Below are positions 26,859 through 37,699 of a stretch of DNA of 64,000 bases, in pieces (position 1 is the first letter of the stretch; every line of letters starts with the position of its first letter). The position numbers and the translations under genes were made by a program. Below the pieces are notes generated by a model, which had not been told where the DNA came from, searched no databases, and was given only the letters and a program-made list of their open reading frames with translations. Where the stretch lies: NCBI RefSeq assembly GCF_022631235.3, contig NZ_CP093310.2, positions 1,860,001-1,924,000 on the forward strand, in the 5' to 3' direction. This stretch comes from Psychrobacter raelei. Lineage in GTDB: Bacteria; Pseudomonadota; Gammaproteobacteria; Pseudomonadales; Moraxellaceae.

Positions 26859-29408
26859 TTAAAACTGATACTTCAGCGTTAACATCGCATTTAATGGCTC
26901 ACCTTTATTCGCTCTCAAGCCCATGATGTTGACTGACTCTAAATAGTCTTTATCAAACACATTGTTGATGTTTAAGTCAGCAGAGAAGGCGTCATTAAAG
27001 CGATACGAAGCAAACAAGTCAACAGCCCAGTAATCTGGAATAACCGGCATTGAAACCTGACTTAAATCGACATTAGGATCTGCTTCACGTTTTTGCTCAT
27101 CCACATAACGCACACCGCCGCCTAAGGTGATTTTGTCATTATAATCATAGCTGGTCCACAAGGTACCCGTTAGCTCAGGTGACCATCTGCTAGACGCACC
27201 CACTGCACCTGGTCCGCTAACACTGCCTTTTTTGATATCTGTATCCATAGTCTGGATGCCTAAGTTTACCCGCCAATCTGGCGTGATCTCACCCTGCGCT
27301 GAAAACTCAAGACCTTTAATCTGGCGTTCACCAAACTGTACATAGTTTCGGTTTTCATCAAGCTCTGCCAGCTCATCTTCATGAGTGGTATGATAATAGG
27401 CTAAACCAAGCAATAATCGCTCATTAAGCACATTCCATTTTGAGCCAATCTCCCAGCTTTTGGTTTTTTGAGGGTCAAAAATTGGGTTGGCATTGGGGTT
27501 AGCCGCATCGCGACCAGTGGTACCAAAGGTGAAGTTTTCACTGCCCGGTGGGGTTTCGGTTCGACCATAGCTGGCATAAATACTAGACTGCTTGGTAGGT
27601 TTAAATACCAGCGCACTTTTATAACTGTATAAAGTACCGTCATCTTTTAGCTTACTAGAATTGCCATCGGGTCTACGGGTAACAAAGTCTGTTTTGTATT
27701 TATCCACACGACCACCAAGCATCACATCCCACTGCTCATTTAAAGCGATAGTATCAAATAAATAAGCCGCTACTGTTTTGGTTTCACCATTGGTTTTAAC
27801 ACCATTTGAAACAGTCGGCTCCTGTGGCTCACTTGGATTTGGTTGATATAGACTTGGGAAGTTATTAGCCAATGAAGAGTACGTTAATCCATTATTTTTT
27901 TGTTCTTCTTTAATAAACTCCACCCCAGTACTGATGTCATGACTTAATGCTCCTGTTTTAAAGTCTAAAATATTAATATTAGTCATGTTCGCTAAAGTGG
28001 TGTTTTCTCTATCTACCCCTTGTCTAATCGCACTAATTCGCCAAGTGCTGGGATCATTTTTATCAACATTTAAATCAACCAGCTTGTCATAGACTTCAAG
28101 TTTATTGCTGCCGCGACGGATATTAATCGGCGTATTAAAGGGAATATAGGGTGCTGACGAGCGACGATCCATGGTCGTCTTAGAGTATCGCGTGGTGTTG
28201 GTAAGATGAATGTCATCATCAAAGTCATGCTCAACAAACACGCTATAGACATCACTGTCGATATCTTCAAAGTCACTGCTCATTCCGTAGTAGTTTTTGT
28301 CATTGACTTTGGGTGCTGCATTTCTTGCAGCATTAGCCGCATTCAGTTCAGCCACGACCTCTTCAGGCGTTGAGGCATTTACCCGTGAATAATCAAATTC
28401 AGAAAAATCAAAGTCATCCACCGTATAATCAGTACGACCATAAAAGTAACCGTCCATTCCTATGGATGGAATACCTGTCTCTGGCGTATTACGAGATCTT
28501 AACATCTCAGCGCTAGCAGTGACTCGGGTTGCTCCGCCATTATTCCAAGTAATACTCGGTGCAATACCATACTGCTTAACATCCACTTCATCACGTTTTA
28601 CCGCATCACCCTTTTCAAACATCAGGTTTAATCGACCGTTAAAATCATCATTTAAGGGGCGGTTTAGATCAGCCACAGCCCGTGTTTTACCTTCGGTATC
28701 TATGCTGACTTCTGTTTTATAATCCTCATAAGACTTAGGCTTTTTCGTTATGATATTAATGGCCCCGCCGGTTGCACCACGGCCAATTTCAGCACCTGCC
28801 AGCCCCTTGGTCACCTCGATAGACTCAACATTAAATGTATCGCGATTAACCGCGCCTACTTGACGCACGCCATCTACCAAAAACAAGCTGTTGCCTGAAA
28901 AGCCGCGCATACTAATCGCATCACCCTCAGTACTATTGGCATTTTCGCCCATTTGCATCGTAATACCTGGAGTATTACGCAGCGCATCGATTAAACTGCC
29001 TGCTTTTTGTTCTTCAATTAAACGATCACCCAGTACAGTTACCGTTTGTGGTACCTCGACTAACGGCCGAGTGTACTTTTGGTTTTGTAACTTATCGGTT
29101 TTGAATTCAGCAGGATGCGAGGCTTTAACGGTGATGGCATCTAAAGTGATATGCGGCTCTGAATTAGGCTTATTAGGACTAACTGTACTCATCAATTCTG
29201 TTTGTGAGTCTGCTTGAGTACTCGATTGCTCTGCTGCCAGAGCCATAGAGGACAGAGGTACAGCAGAAGCCATAAGTAATAATTTAGATAAACTGTTTTT
29301 CCGAGTACTAACAACTGCAGAAGGTTTTTTTGCTGCACACAAGACAGCATTATTGGCTGTCTTTGTCTTGGTATTAATGATTAATCGGTCACACTGGTTA
29401 TCATGCAT
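26859..29408 (-). CDS. TonB-dependent catecholate siderophore receptor (PiuA/Fiu-like)
   Basis: The 849-residue protein begins with a long, basic N-terminus and a signal sequence near residues 38-60 (KLLLMASAVPLSSMALA). TonB-box-like LDAITVKAS follows, then a plug with PQTVTVLGDRLIEEQKAGSL, AISMRGFSGNSLFLVDGVR and VTKGLAGAEIGRGATGG, and a barrel ending LTLKYQF. The plug motifs and the adjacent piuC identify the Fiu/PiuA/BfnH group, which takes up mono- and dihydroxybenzoate iron complexes and is known as an entry route for siderophore-conjugated antibiotics. A Fur-like site lies about 220 bases upstream. ATG at 29408 is preceded by TAGGAC. An internal start would fit the signal peptide better but none has a clear ribosome site. 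Confidence 0.9.
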   Translation of the reverse strand: MHDNQCDRLIINTKTKTANNAVLCAAKKPSAVVSTRKNSLSKLLLMASAVPLSSMALAAEQSSTQADSQTELMSTVSPNKPNSEPHITLDAITVKASHPAEFKTDKLQNQKYTRPLVEVPQTVTVLGDRLIEEQKAGSLIDALRNTPGITMQMGENANSTEGDAISMRGFSGNSLFLVDGVRQVGAVNRDTFNVESIEVTKGLAGAEIGRGATGGAINIITKKPKSYEDYKTEVSIDTEGKTRAVADLNRPLNDDFNGRLNLMFEKGDAVKRDEVDVKQYGIAPSITWNNGGATRVTASAEMLRSRNTPETGIPSIGMDGYFYGRTDYTVDDFDFSEFDYSRVNASTPEEVVAELNAANAARNAAPKVNDKNYYGMSSDFEDIDSDVYSVFVEHDFDDDIHLTNTTRYSKTTMDRRSSAPYIPFNTPINIRRGSNKLEVYDKLVDLNVDKNDPSTWRISAIRQGVDRENTTLANMTNINILDFKTGALSHDISTGVEFIKEEQKNNGLTYSSLANNFPSLYQPNPSEPQEPTVSNGVKTNGETKTVAAYLFDTIALNEQWDVMLGGRVDKYKTDFVTRRPDGNSSKLKDDGTLYSYKSALVFKPTKQSSIYASYGRTETPPGSENFTFGTTGRDAANPNANPIFDPQKTKSWEIGSKWNVLNERLLLGLAYYHTTHEDELAELDENRNYVQFGERQIKGLEFSAQGEITPDWRVNLGIQTMDTDIKKGSVSGPGAVGASSRWSPELTGTLWTSYDYNDKITLGGGVRYVDEQKREADPNVDLSQVSMPVIPDYWAVDLFASYRFNDAFSADLNINNVFDKDYLESVNIMGLRANKGEPLNAMLTLKYQF

Positions 29409-29621
29409 AAGTTAAAGTCCTAAGTTTTAAAGTTTGGCTAACGGCATGATGCGCTTATCACGTCAACCACTTAAAGGGTTATAAAACGAAAACCACATCA
29501 TTGAATGAGTAACGAAAAAGCAGCCGCTCAGGTCATTGTTTATCAAGCCCTGTTTGAGTCTTGCTCAATGGTGCTTAAGTTAACAGATTTGTTACCTAAA
29601 TCGGCTGCAACTAGTTTTTGT

Positions 29622-29660
29622 AGTTAATTATCGTTATCATTTGGGAATTATTGTCATTAA
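29622..29660. promoter_or_regulatory. Fur-box-like region upstream of the catecholate receptor
   Basis: GTTAATTATCGTTATCATTT followed by GGAATTATTGTCATTAA gives two overlapping A/T-rich Fur-like half-site clusters. It is the only recognisable control element found between the receptor and 29800. Confidence 0.5.
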
Positions 29661-29935
29661 TATGTTTTTAATTTGCAAGTATTTTTTAAATTTTTTTATC
29701 ATTAATGCAATGATTTAGCCTTATTACTCCCTTTTTATTGCTCTTAACCCATCACTCAAGCGCTTCAAAACCATAGTGTGAACTCACCGTTTAAAATATT
29801 TACCTATTTGATACCTTGCGTAACTTAGTATTTACATAGTATATTCGTAATACTCGATATTTAAGAGACCTTATTTACCCAACATACATTTGTTAAGTGG
29901 GGCATACAGGTAGGTTAAAATCGTATTTTTTAGGG

Positions 29936-30094
29936 TGGCCGTTCTGGCCAATATACCAGGGTTGGTAATTATATTAATGACCCATTTTAGACAACAATCT
30001 TACTAATTGACTGCATAAACGGATTTGAGCGGCACCCAAAGACAGCCTGTCGGGCTTGGGCTGAATGACTCGATAAACCCTCCGCGAGATTCAG
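29936..30094 (+). other. Structured leader of the dpp operon
   Basis: Three inverted repeats precede dppA: TGGCC-GTTCT-GGCCA (29936-29950), CCCA/AGCC pairing with GGCT/TGGG (about 30037-30060), and CTGAAT..CTCG with CGAG..ATTCAG (30061-30094). The last ends 15 bases before the AGGAAG ribosome site. A weak promoter (TTGCGT at 29816, TATATT at 29840) would give a leader of about 270 bases. No riboswitch class is recognised. Confidence 0.35.
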
Positions 30095-30119
30095 TCAACT
30101 AGCGACACAGGAAGTTTTT

Positions 30120-31754
30120 ATGAAATACCCTATTTTTAAGCTTAGCCTATTAGCCGCAGCAACCATTGGTATCACCGCTTGTGGCGGTGGTGGTGATAAA
30201 GCGGCCTCATCTGCCGGTGCTGCTGAAGGCGGCAAGACTTTAATCTACTGCTCTGAGGGTAGCCCTGCAGGCTTCGACCCTGCTCAATATACTGCCGGCA
30301 CCGATTTTGATGCCAGCGCCTATCCTATCTACAATGGCTTGGTTGAATTCAAACGTGGTGAAACAGAGATTCAACCTGCTCTAGCAGAAAAATGGGACAT
30401 CAGTGAAGACGGAAAAACCTACACCCTACATCTACGTAAAGGGGTTAAATTTGGTAAGACTGACTTCTTCACCCCTACCCGTGACTTCAATGCTGACGAT
30501 GTGGTATTTACCCTAAAGCGTCTGACTGACCCTAATTTTGAATTTAATAAAGCATACCCAGCTGAATTTCCTTATTCAGTCGACATGGGCCTTCCTGATA
30601 ACATTGCCAATATCGAAAAAATTGACGACTACACGGTAAAAATCACCTTAAAAGAAGTGAACGCGCCTTTCTTACAAAACCTTGCCATGCCGTTTGCTTA
30701 TATTGACTCTGCTGAATATGCGCAGTCTTTAATGGATGCAGGTAAAGCAGCTGACTTAAATACCAAACCTGTGGGCACCGGTCCGTTTATCTTCAATTCA
30801 TACCAAAAAGACTCACAAATTCGCTATACCAAAAACCCAGATTATTGGAATAAAGACGACATTCACATTGATAACCTAGTTTTCGTTATCACCAAAGATT
30901 CAGCCGTACGTGCTCAAAAAGTACAAGCGGGTGAGTGTCATGTTTCCGCCTATGCCAACCCCTCTGAGGTTGAGTCTGCTAAAGCCTCAGGTAAAGCAAA
31001 AGTACTAGAAGAGCCAGGCTTTAACGTAGGTTATATTGCCTATAACACAGAGCGACCTGAGCTAAAAGATCCTAAAGTACGTGCGGCGCTTGATATGGCA
31101 ATCAATAAAGACGCACTAATCGATGCTGTTTATCAAGGTGCTGGCGTAAAAACAGCCAATCCTATGCCACCTACTCAGTGGGGCTTTAACGATCAGCTAA
31201 AAGATGCCCCTTATGACACCGAAAAAGCCAAAGCATTAATGGCAGAAGCAGGTGTTAAAGGCTTTGATATTGATCTGTGGTATATGCCTGTTCAACGTCC
31301 TTATAACCCCAACGCTAAGCTGATGGCCGAAATGCTTCAAGCTGACTGGGCAAAAATTGGGGTCAAAGCCAATTTAAAAACCTTTGAATGGGGCGAGTAC
31401 TTAAAGCGTGCCAACAAAGGGGAACACGACATTATCCTAGCTGGCTGGACGGGCGACAATGGTGACCCTGATAACTGGTTGGGCGTCTTATTATCTTGTG
31501 ATGCCGTCAATGGCAATAACTATGCCCGCTGGTGTAACAAAGACTTTGATAAGCTGATTATGGATGCCCGCTCTAACACCAACCAAGAAGAGCGCATTGC
31601 TAATTACAAACAAGCTCAGGAGATTTTCAAACAAGATCTACCCTGGACCACAGTGGCCAACTCAGTAGTAACGGTGTTAACCACACCGGATGTGAAGGAT
31701 TATAAAATCAGTCCTTTAGGCTCAATTCGTTTTGATGGTGTGGATGTCGAATAA
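30120..31754 (+). CDS. dppA: Dipeptide/oligopeptide ABC transporter substrate-binding lipoprotein
   Basis: The 544-residue protein has a lipobox (IGITAC, Cys near residue 21), then the SBP family 5 signature: LIYCSEGSPAGFDPAQYT, PALAEKWDISEDGKTYTLHL, NADDVVFTLKRL. The central GTGPFIFNSY and AGWTGDNGDPDNW complete the family pattern seen in DppA. It binds small peptides (some homologues also bind heme or nickel) at the outer face of the inner membrane. It is the first gene of a five-gene operon, and an attenuator-like hairpin separates it from dppB. AGGAAG precedes the ATG. Confidence 0.93.
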   Translation: MKYPIFKLSLLAAATIGITACGGGGDKAASSAGAAEGGKTLIYCSEGSPAGFDPAQYTAGTDFDASAYPIYNGLVEFKRGETEIQPALAEKWDISEDGKTYTLHLRKGVKFGKTDFFTPTRDFNADDVVFTLKRLTDPNFEFNKAYPAEFPYSVDMGLPDNIANIEKIDDYTVKITLKEVNAPFLQNLAMPFAYIDSAEYAQSLMDAGKAADLNTKPVGTGPFIFNSYQKDSQIRYTKNPDYWNKDDIHIDNLVFVITKDSAVRAQKVQAGECHVSAYANPSEVESAKASGKAKVLEEPGFNVGYIAYNTERPELKDPKVRAALDMAINKDALIDAVYQGAGVKTANPMPPTQWGFNDQLKDAPYDTEKAKALMAEAGVKGFDIDLWYMPVQRPYNPNAKLMAEMLQADWAKIGVKANLKTFEWGEYLKRANKGEHDIILAGWTGDNGDPDNWLGVLLSCDAVNGNNYARWCNKDFDKLIMDARSNTNQEERIANYKQAQEIFKQDLPWTTVANSVVTVLTTPDVKDYKISPLGSIRFDGVDVE

Positions 31755-31805
31755 TCGATTTACTCCATACCAGTAAACAACCTAACTCTATAATTTAGGT
31801 AAGAC

Positions 31806-31841
31806 GGCTGGTTCAGAAACCTCTCTGTTCCAGCCTTTTTT
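31806..31841 (+). terminator. Partial terminator between dppA and dppB
   Basis: GGCTGG...CCAGCC with an internal CAG/CTG pairing forms a stem (31806-31835), followed by TTTTTT. Inside an operon this would raise dppA expression relative to the permease genes. Confidence 0.65.
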
Positions 31842-31964
31842 GATTTTGAGGATAGCCAACTCTGAACTTAGTATTAGATGCCCTATTTGATACTTCAGAC
31901 TCAGCCATCTCCTTTCATCCTAGTGTTATAGCAAACTCTTTGTTTTAAAAAATCGAGCGCGCCC

Positions 31965-32981
31965 ATGCTACTGTATATTCTTCGTCGAATTTCGATTCTT
32001 ATCCCTGTGTATATTGGTCTGACCCTCTCCACCTTCACCCTCATTCGACTCGTCCCTGGCGATGCGGTAGAGATTATGATGGGGGAGCGTATGGTCGATC
32101 CGCAAATGCACGCCCAAGCACTTGCCCGCTTAGGCCTAGATAAGCCCTTGCCTGTACAATATTGGGATTATATAACCAATATTTTACAAGGTGACTTTGG
32201 GGCTTCTTTTCGTACCCGAACCCCAGTTTTACAAGACTTCTTCGCCCACTTCGTGCCCACGTTAGAGCTGGCGCTTTGTGCCATTACTATCGCCAGCATT
32301 GTCGGCGTTAGCCTTGGCATATTAGCCGCCTTAAAGCGTGGCAGTTGGCTGGATTATACTCTGATGTCCGGCGCCCTAGCCGGCTACTCTATGCCCATTT
32401 ACTTACTGGGCCCTATTTTAACCGGTATCTTTGCTCACTATTTGGGTCTATTACCGGTGTCTGGTGTCATCTCTGTTGCTCAGTTTTTGGACGTAAAACC
32501 CTTATATGGCTCTTGGCTACTCGGCTCCTTAACTTCAGGGATACCTGGCGCTTTTTGGAACGTAGTGAAGCACTTTATTTTACCCTCTATTGCGCTATCT
32601 ACCATTCCTTTGGCAATGATTGCACGGATGACCCGCTCTGCCATGCTTGAGGTGTTGGATGAGGACTATGTGCGTACTGCCCGAGCTAAAGGGTTATCAC
32701 CTAAGCGGGTTATTTTAATTCATGTTATGCGCAACGCACTCATTACTGTGGTTACTGTAGTCGGACTACAAATGGCCACCTTATTAGCCGGTGCAATCAT
32801 TACCGAAACTATCTTCAGCTGGCCAGGTGTCGGCAACTGGCTTCTCGATGGGTTTTTCACGCGGGACTACCCTATTGTTCAAAATGGCATTTTATTGGTC
32901 GCGACGGCTCTGATCTTGGTCAGTCTATTGGTCGATATCTTATACGGGCTAATCAATCCCCGTATCAGACATACCTCATAG
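31965..32981 (+). CDS. dppB: Dipeptide ABC transporter permease DppB
   Basis: The 338-residue protein begins MLLYILRRISILIPVYIGLTLSTF, the standard first helix of DppB/OppB permeases, and contains RLVPGDAVEIMMG. The EAA-loop DYVRTARAKGLSPKRVILIHVMRNA near residue 225-250 contacts the ATPases. It has six membrane helices. Length matches the family. Confidence 0.94.
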   Translation: MLLYILRRISILIPVYIGLTLSTFTLIRLVPGDAVEIMMGERMVDPQMHAQALARLGLDKPLPVQYWDYITNILQGDFGASFRTRTPVLQDFFAHFVPTLELALCAITIASIVGVSLGILAALKRGSWLDYTLMSGALAGYSMPIYLLGPILTGIFAHYLGLLPVSGVISVAQFLDVKPLYGSWLLGSLTSGIPGAFWNVVKHFILPSIALSTIPLAMIARMTRSAMLEVLDEDYVRTARAKGLSPKRVILIHVMRNALITVVTVVGLQMATLLAGAIITETIFSWPGVGNWLLDGFFTRDYPIVQNGILLVATALILVSLLVDILYGLINPRIRHTS

Positions 32982-33077
32982 GCTATCTGTTATGCAGCCA
33001 TTATTTATGAGCTTATTCGTCCTATATAACCAAAAAATTTTATTATCAAATCGCCTTAGAAAAATAGGAAAATCCAA

Positions 33078-33989
33078 ATGAAGACTAACGTACTTCCCGA
33101 AGATATCGAGCTTGCCGCAGCGCCCCCCTCCTCATGGCGGCTGTTTGTCGCAACGTTCTGTCGCAACCGAGGCGCCGTGCTTGGCCTACTGGTATTAATG
33201 CTCATGGTCATAGTGGCACTGCTTGCGCCCAGCATTGCACCACATGACCCTTACGAGCTATTTACAGGAAAAGAGCAGCTCCCACCGTCGTTTATGAGTG
33301 GCGGCGATGCCATGTTCTTTTTAGGCACCGATGATGCCGGCCGTGATACCTTGTCTCGGGTGATGTATGGCGCTCGCTATTCATTATTTATCGGTCTAAG
33401 TGCCACAACTTTGGCCATGATTACTGGCATCAGCCTAGGCCTTAGCGCCGCCTTTTGGCCCAAAGTTTGGGGTAAGGCTGTGATGCTTGTTAACGATATT
33501 TTGATGTCGTATCCAAGCTTATTATTGGCCATTATCATTGCGGCCATTTTAGGTCCAAACATGACCAATACCATCATCACCATTGCCTTGGTGTGTACCC
33601 CACCTTTTATTCGTTTGACCCGAGCCACTGCCATGGTCGAATTGCAACGAGAATACTTCACAGCCTCTAAGGTGATGGGCGCTGGTGTACTTAGGCTATT
33701 ATTTATCACGATTTTGCCTAATTGTATGGCGCCGCTTATTGTGCAGGCCACCATGATATTCTCCTCAGCCATTTTAGAAGCTGGCGCAATTGGATTTTTG
33801 GGCTTTGGCGTACAGCCGCCAGACGCAGAATGGGGTGCAATGCTGGGTACCGCTCGTCAATACATTCAAAGCAATGTGTGGCTTGCCATTTGGCCCGGTT
33901 TGGCTATTTTCTTAGCCGCTTTATCTATTAACTTAACCGGAGATGGGCTACGTGATGCTCTTGATCCTAAACTAAAGCAGGTGAGCTAA
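33078..33989 (+). CDS. dppC: Dipeptide ABC transporter permease DppC
   Basis: The 303-residue protein has an N-terminal cytoplasmic segment and helix ([22 protein letters not shown]), then [21 protein letters not shown], the typical DppC/OppC motif. The EAA loop is [23 protein letters not shown]. It pairs with DppB to form the channel. Its stop overlaps the dppD start by one base (TAATG), indicating translational coupling. Confidence 0.94.
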   Translation: MKTNVLPEDIELAAAPPSSWRLFVATFCRNRGAVLGLLVLMLMVIVALLAPSIAPHDPYELFTGKEQLPPSFMSGGDAMFFLGTDDAGRDTLSRVMYGARYSLFIGLSATTLAMITGISLGLSAAFWPKVWGKAVMLVNDILMSYPSLLLAIIIAAILGPNMTNTIITIALVCTPPFIRLTRATAMVELQREYFTASKVMGAGVLRLLFITILPNCMAPLIVQATMIFSSAILEAGAIGFLGFGVQPPDAEWGAMLGTARQYIQSNVWLAIWPGLAIFLAALSINLTGDGLRDALDPKLKQVS

Positions 33990-35098
33990 TGACAACTTTA
34001 AATTCTAATCCTGCCGCCTCAACGCTTAGCTCTGATCACCTTGTGAACACCCAAAATGAGGCCACTGGCCAACACGCTGCACCGCTGCTTTTGGATATTG
34101 AAAACTTATCTGTCACCTTTGGTAAAGGCGCGCGCGCTTTTCGTGCCGTTGATGATGTATCACTGCAGTTAAGACAAGGTGAGGTATTGGCCGTCGTCGG
34201 TGAATCTGGCTCTGGTAAATCAGTAACCATGATGGCTTTAATGGGCTTATTGCCTTCAAGTGCCACTGTGGCTGCCAACAAAATGGACTTCGATGGCCAG
34301 CACATGCTGAGCTTATCAGGACGTGAGCGGCGCAAAATTATTGGTAAAGACATCTCCATGATTTTCCAAAATGCCATGTCTTGCCTAAACCCCAGCTTCA
34401 CGGTTGAATATCAATTGGCAGAAGTATTAAAAACCCATTTAGGCCTCAAAGGTGACGCTGCCCGTCAGCGTATTTTAGAGCTGTTAGAGTTGGTTGAAAT
34501 TCCTGATGCCAAAAACAGACTATCGGTATATCCGCACCAATTATCAGGCGGTATGAGTCAGCGCATAATGATTGCTATGGCACTGGCTTGTGAGCCTAAG
34601 CTATTGATCGCCGATGAGCCTACTACCGCACTAGATGTGACCGTACAGGCGCAAATCATGGACCTGCTCGCCCGACTACAACGTGAAAAGCAGATGGCTA
34701 TGGTGTTAATCACTCATGACCTAGGACTGGTGGCACAAAATGCCCGCGACGTGGCGGTTATGTATGCCGGTCAAATGGTAGAGACCAACAGGGTACCTGA
34801 GATATTTGAACAACCCTCACACCCTTATACTGAGGCGCTTTTACAAGCCATTCCTGAGCTTGCCATAGGCCAAGAGCGTTTAAACAGCTTACCGGGTGTG
34901 GTACCCAGTCAATATGACCGTCCCAAAGGCTGTTTGCTCTCACCGCGCTGCCCTTATAAGCAAGACAAGTGCGATGTGCCGCCGCCTATCCTACCGACCC
35001 CCAATGGTCTGGTTCGATGCATACAGACGGATTTTCCAGCCCGTACCTCTACCCGTTTTTCAAACCCCTCTTCTGAATCAATGGGGAGCGCACTATGA
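33989..35098 (+). CDS. dppD: Dipeptide ABC transporter ATP-binding protein DppD
   Basis: The 369-residue ATPase has Walker A GESGSGKS (residues 71-78), signature [15 protein letters not shown], Walker [13 protein letters not shown] and switch His in LITHDLGLV. The C-terminal oligopeptide-transporter extension has the cysteine pattern [14 protein letters not shown], which binds an iron-sulfur cluster in characterised homologues. Its N-terminal 35 residues are longer than usual and poorly conserved. It overlaps dppF by four bases. Confidence 0.94.
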   Translation: MTTLNSNPAASTLSSDHLVNTQNEATGQHAAPLLLDIENLSVTFGKGARAFRAVDDVSLQLRQGEVLAVVGESGSGKSVTMMALMGLLPSSATVAANKMDFDGQHMLSLSGRERRKIIGKDISMIFQNAMSCLNPSFTVEYQLAEVLKTHLGLKGDAARQRILELLELVEIPDAKNRLSVYPHQLSGGMSQRIMIAMALACEPKLLIADEPTTALDVTVQAQIMDLLARLQREKQMAMVLITHDLGLVAQNARDVAVMYAGQMVETNRVPEIFEQPSHPYTEALLQAIPELAIGQERLNSLPGVVPSQYDRPKGCLLSPRCPYKQDKCDVPPPILPTPNGLVRCIQTDFPARTSTRFSNPSSESMGSAL

Positions 35099-36111
35099 TG
35101 ACTGATGCAACTTCCACCGCTACTACGGCAAGCTTGAATACCCAAGCCAAAGTAGTACTGAAAGCCGACAACCTGCACAAGCACTATCCAGTCTCGCAAG
35201 GTATTGGGAAACCCAAGGGTTATGTCAAGGCCTTAAATGGTATCTCCTTTGAGCTGCAGGCCGGCAAAACCTTGGCCGTGGTGGGTGAATCTGGCTGCGG
35301 CAAATCAACCCTTGCCCGACAATTGACCCTAATTGAGCAGCCCACTGAAGGTGAGCTATACATCAATGGTGAGGGCACCACCCGTTATAGTCGCCGCGAG
35401 CTAAAACAGCTTCGTACCGAAATCCAGATGGTGTTCCAAAACCCTTATGGCAGCTTAAACCCTCGCCATACCATTGGCTATCAGCTAACCGAACCGCTGG
35501 ATATTCATACCAAATTGTCTGCTAGCGAGAAAAAAGAGCGGGTCCACCAAATGATGCGTCTTGTGGGGCTGCGTCCTGAGCACGCCGGCCGCTATCCGCA
35601 TATGTTCTCAGGTGGCCAGCGTCAACGTATTGCTCTGGCACGGGCGATGATGCTCAATCCAAAGATTGTGGTGGCCGATGAGCCCACCTCAGCACTAGAT
35701 GTCTCTATTCAAGCGCAGGTATTAAACCTGTTTATGGATTTGCAAGATGAGTATCAGACCGCCTATGTGTTTATCTCACATGACTTATCTGTGGTCCGCC
35801 ATGTCGCCGACGACTTGATGGTGATGTATTTAGGTAAAGTGGTCGAGCACGGCCCCAAAGAAGCCATTTATAATGATCCCCAGCACCCTTATACCATTGC
35901 TTTATTATCGGCGGCGCCGAGTATCGGTGAAGCCAAAAAAGAGCTTAAATTACAAGGTGAGCTGCCCAGCCCTCTAAACCCACCTTCAGGCTGTGCCCTC
36001 CACAAGCGCTGCCCTTACGCCACAGCCCAATGTAGCCAAGTAGAGCCTGAGCTGCGTGAATGGAGAGGACGCTTGGTGTCTTGTATCCGTTTAGAGGAGA
36101 TTTATGGCTAG
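35095..36111 (+). CDS. dppF: Dipeptide ABC transporter ATP-binding protein DppF
   Basis: The 338-residue ATPase has Walker [10 protein letters not shown] (residues 64-72), [11 protein letters not shown], signature [15 protein letters not shown], Walker [12 protein letters not shown] and C-terminal [20 protein letters not shown] lies six bases before the ATG at 35095; the adjacent ATG at 35098 is a possible alternative. It completes the DppABCDF importer. Confidence 0.94.
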   Translation: MMTDATSTATTASLNTQAKVVLKADNLHKHYPVSQGIGKPKGYVKALNGISFELQAGKTLAVVGESGCGKSTLARQLTLIEQPTEGELYINGEGTTRYSRRELKQLRTEIQMVFQNPYGSLNPRHTIGYQLTEPLDIHTKLSASEKKERVHQMMRLVGLRPEHAGRYPHMFSGGQRQRIALARAMMLNPKIVVADEPTSALDVSIQAQVLNLFMDLQDEYQTAYVFISHDLSVVRHVADDLMVMYLGKVVEHGPKEAIYNDPQHPYTIALLSAAPSIGEAKKELKLQGELPSPLNPPSGCALHKRCPYATAQCSQVEPELREWRGRLVSCIRLEEIYG

Positions 36112-36143
36112 ACCATCAGCCATTGACTTCGGATTTTTTATAA

Positions 36144-36174
36144 AAAAAGCTCTGTCAATTTGACAGAGCTTTTT
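36144..36174. terminator. Bidirectional terminator between dppF and an APC permease
   Basis: AAAAAGCTCTGTCAA and TTGACAGAGCTTTTT are perfect 15-base arms around one base (a short loop in practice), with A and T runs on both sides. Confidence 0.9.
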
Positions 36175-36209
36175 AGTATTGTGTTAAAAGCATTGGATTT
36201 TACGAGAAG

Positions 36210-37649
36210 CTAAATGAGTTTGTTATCTTTTAACCACTGAATATTCATCTCTTTTACAGCAACGATTTCAGCATCCATATAGGCTTTACTCTTGCCAGGA
36301 TTTTTTGACATCGAGTATAAGTACAATAAGATACCAAATAACGTCCAGCCTAGGAAGATGACCCATTCAACACCAGTCAAGGCAGAAGGCATACCGGGTA
36401 AGTATAAGAATAATAGCCCCAAGCTTAATACGATAGTAATCAGACCCACCAATTTGCCCGCAGGTACTCTAAAAGGTCTTACCATATTAGGCTCGCGATA
36501 ACGCAATACTAAGAAGGAGATGGCAACGCAGGTATAGGCAATCACAATACCAAAACCGCCAGCATCCACGATCCAAACCAACATTTTACGGCCGAATAAA
36601 GGAGCAAAGGTTGCTAGACCACCGATGAGTAAGATAGCATTTACCGGGGTATTATACTTGGGATGCAGCTTGGCTAAAAAGCTTGGTAGCATGTGTGATT
36701 TTGCCATGGCAAATAGTAACCGGCTGCCACCCACTAAGAAGGCGTTCCAACTGGATAAAATACCCAATACACCGCCCATGACCAGTAAGACACCAGCCCA
36801 TTTTCCGCCCCAAGCATTGGTCATGGCATCGGCTGTGGCAAGCGTTGAGTTTTGCGCTTCGATTAAAGGCAATGTTTTACCCACACTCCAAGCCACGCCA
36901 GCGTACCAAGCCACGGCAACTACCAAAGATACCAATAAAAATATGCCAATTTTGGGCCGAGTTAAATCAATCTCTTCTGCTGCCTGAGGAATAACGTCAA
37001 AGCCGACGAACATAAAAGGCACCATGACAATAACCGCCATAATACCACCTATACCACCAATAAAGGCTGGTGCCTGTACCGCAGTAGATTCAGCAGGACT
37101 ATATAAAATGGCGCCTAATATTAATAAAGTACCCACAAATAAGATGCCGCCTACGGCAAGTTTTTGGAACCAAGCACTGACTTCCATACCGCGGATATTT
37201 AGCCATGTTACCAATATAGAGCCCAACATACCCACGGCTGCCCATGAGGCATAGACATCCCAGCCGGCCACATTCCATAACAAACCTTGGTTAAAATTTG
37301 GAATGAGGTATTCAATAACGGTTGGCAAGGCAACCGCTTCAAAGGCCACTACCGACAGATAACCAAATAAGATACTCCATGAGCAGATAAAGGAGACATG
37401 CACCCCAAGCGCCCTATGAGTATAAGTATGCTCCCCGCCAGTGATGGGCATGGAAGCTGCCAGCTCGGCATAAGCAAAGCCAATAAAGATAACCGCAAGA
37501 CCACCAATTAAAAAGGCCAGCACTGCGCCCCAGATGCCAGCCGAAATAACCCAGCCACCAGCCAACACAACCCAGCCCCAACCTACCATGGCACCGAATG
37601 CCAAAGCAATAATATCAAATCGCCCTAAAGACTTTTTCAATCCAGACAT
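36210..37649 (-). CDS. APC-superfamily amino acid permease
   Basis: The 479-residue protein has about 12 membrane helices. The first is GRFDIIALAFGAMVGWGWVV, which carries the glycine-rich unwound helix of APC transporters; a second diagnostic site is ITGGEHTYTHRALG near residue 70. It probably imports an amino acid, amine or related compound by proton coupling. It follows the aldehyde dehydrogenase by 50 bases on the same strand and is the last gene of the aruI-type operon, so its cargo is likely a substrate of that pathway (arginine, a guanidino acid or GABA). That assignment is inferred. GGGAG precedes the ATG. Confidence 0.88.
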   Translation of the reverse strand: MSGLKKSLGRFDIIALAFGAMVGWGWVVLAGGWVISAGIWGAVLAFLIGGLAVIFIGFAYAELAASMPITGGEHTYTHRALGVHVSFICSWSILFGYLSVVAFEAVALPTVIEYLIPNFNQGLLWNVAGWDVYASWAAVGMLGSILVTWLNIRGMEVSAWFQKLAVGGILFVGTLLILGAILYSPAESTAVQAPAFIGGIGGIMAVIVMVPFMFVGFDVIPQAAEEIDLTRPKIGIFLLVSLVVAVAWYAGVAWSVGKTLPLIEAQNSTLATADAMTNAWGGKWAGVLLVMGGVLGILSSWNAFLVGGSRLLFAMAKSHMLPSFLAKLHPKYNTPVNAILLIGGLATFAPLFGRKMLVWIVDAGGFGIVIAYTCVAISFLVLRYREPNMVRPFRVPAGKLVGLITIVLSLGLLFLYLPGMPSALTGVEWVIFLGWTLFGILLYLYSMSKNPGKSKAYMDAEIVAVKEMNIQWLKDNKLI

Positions 37650-37699
37650 ATCAACTCCCTGATTATCTGATCTTCACTATAATAAAGGTATAGCTATAC

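Noticed and set aside
36625..36987. Open frame opposite the APC permease (120 codons)
   Set aside because: Shadow of a membrane protein gene; no ribosome site or family resemblance.
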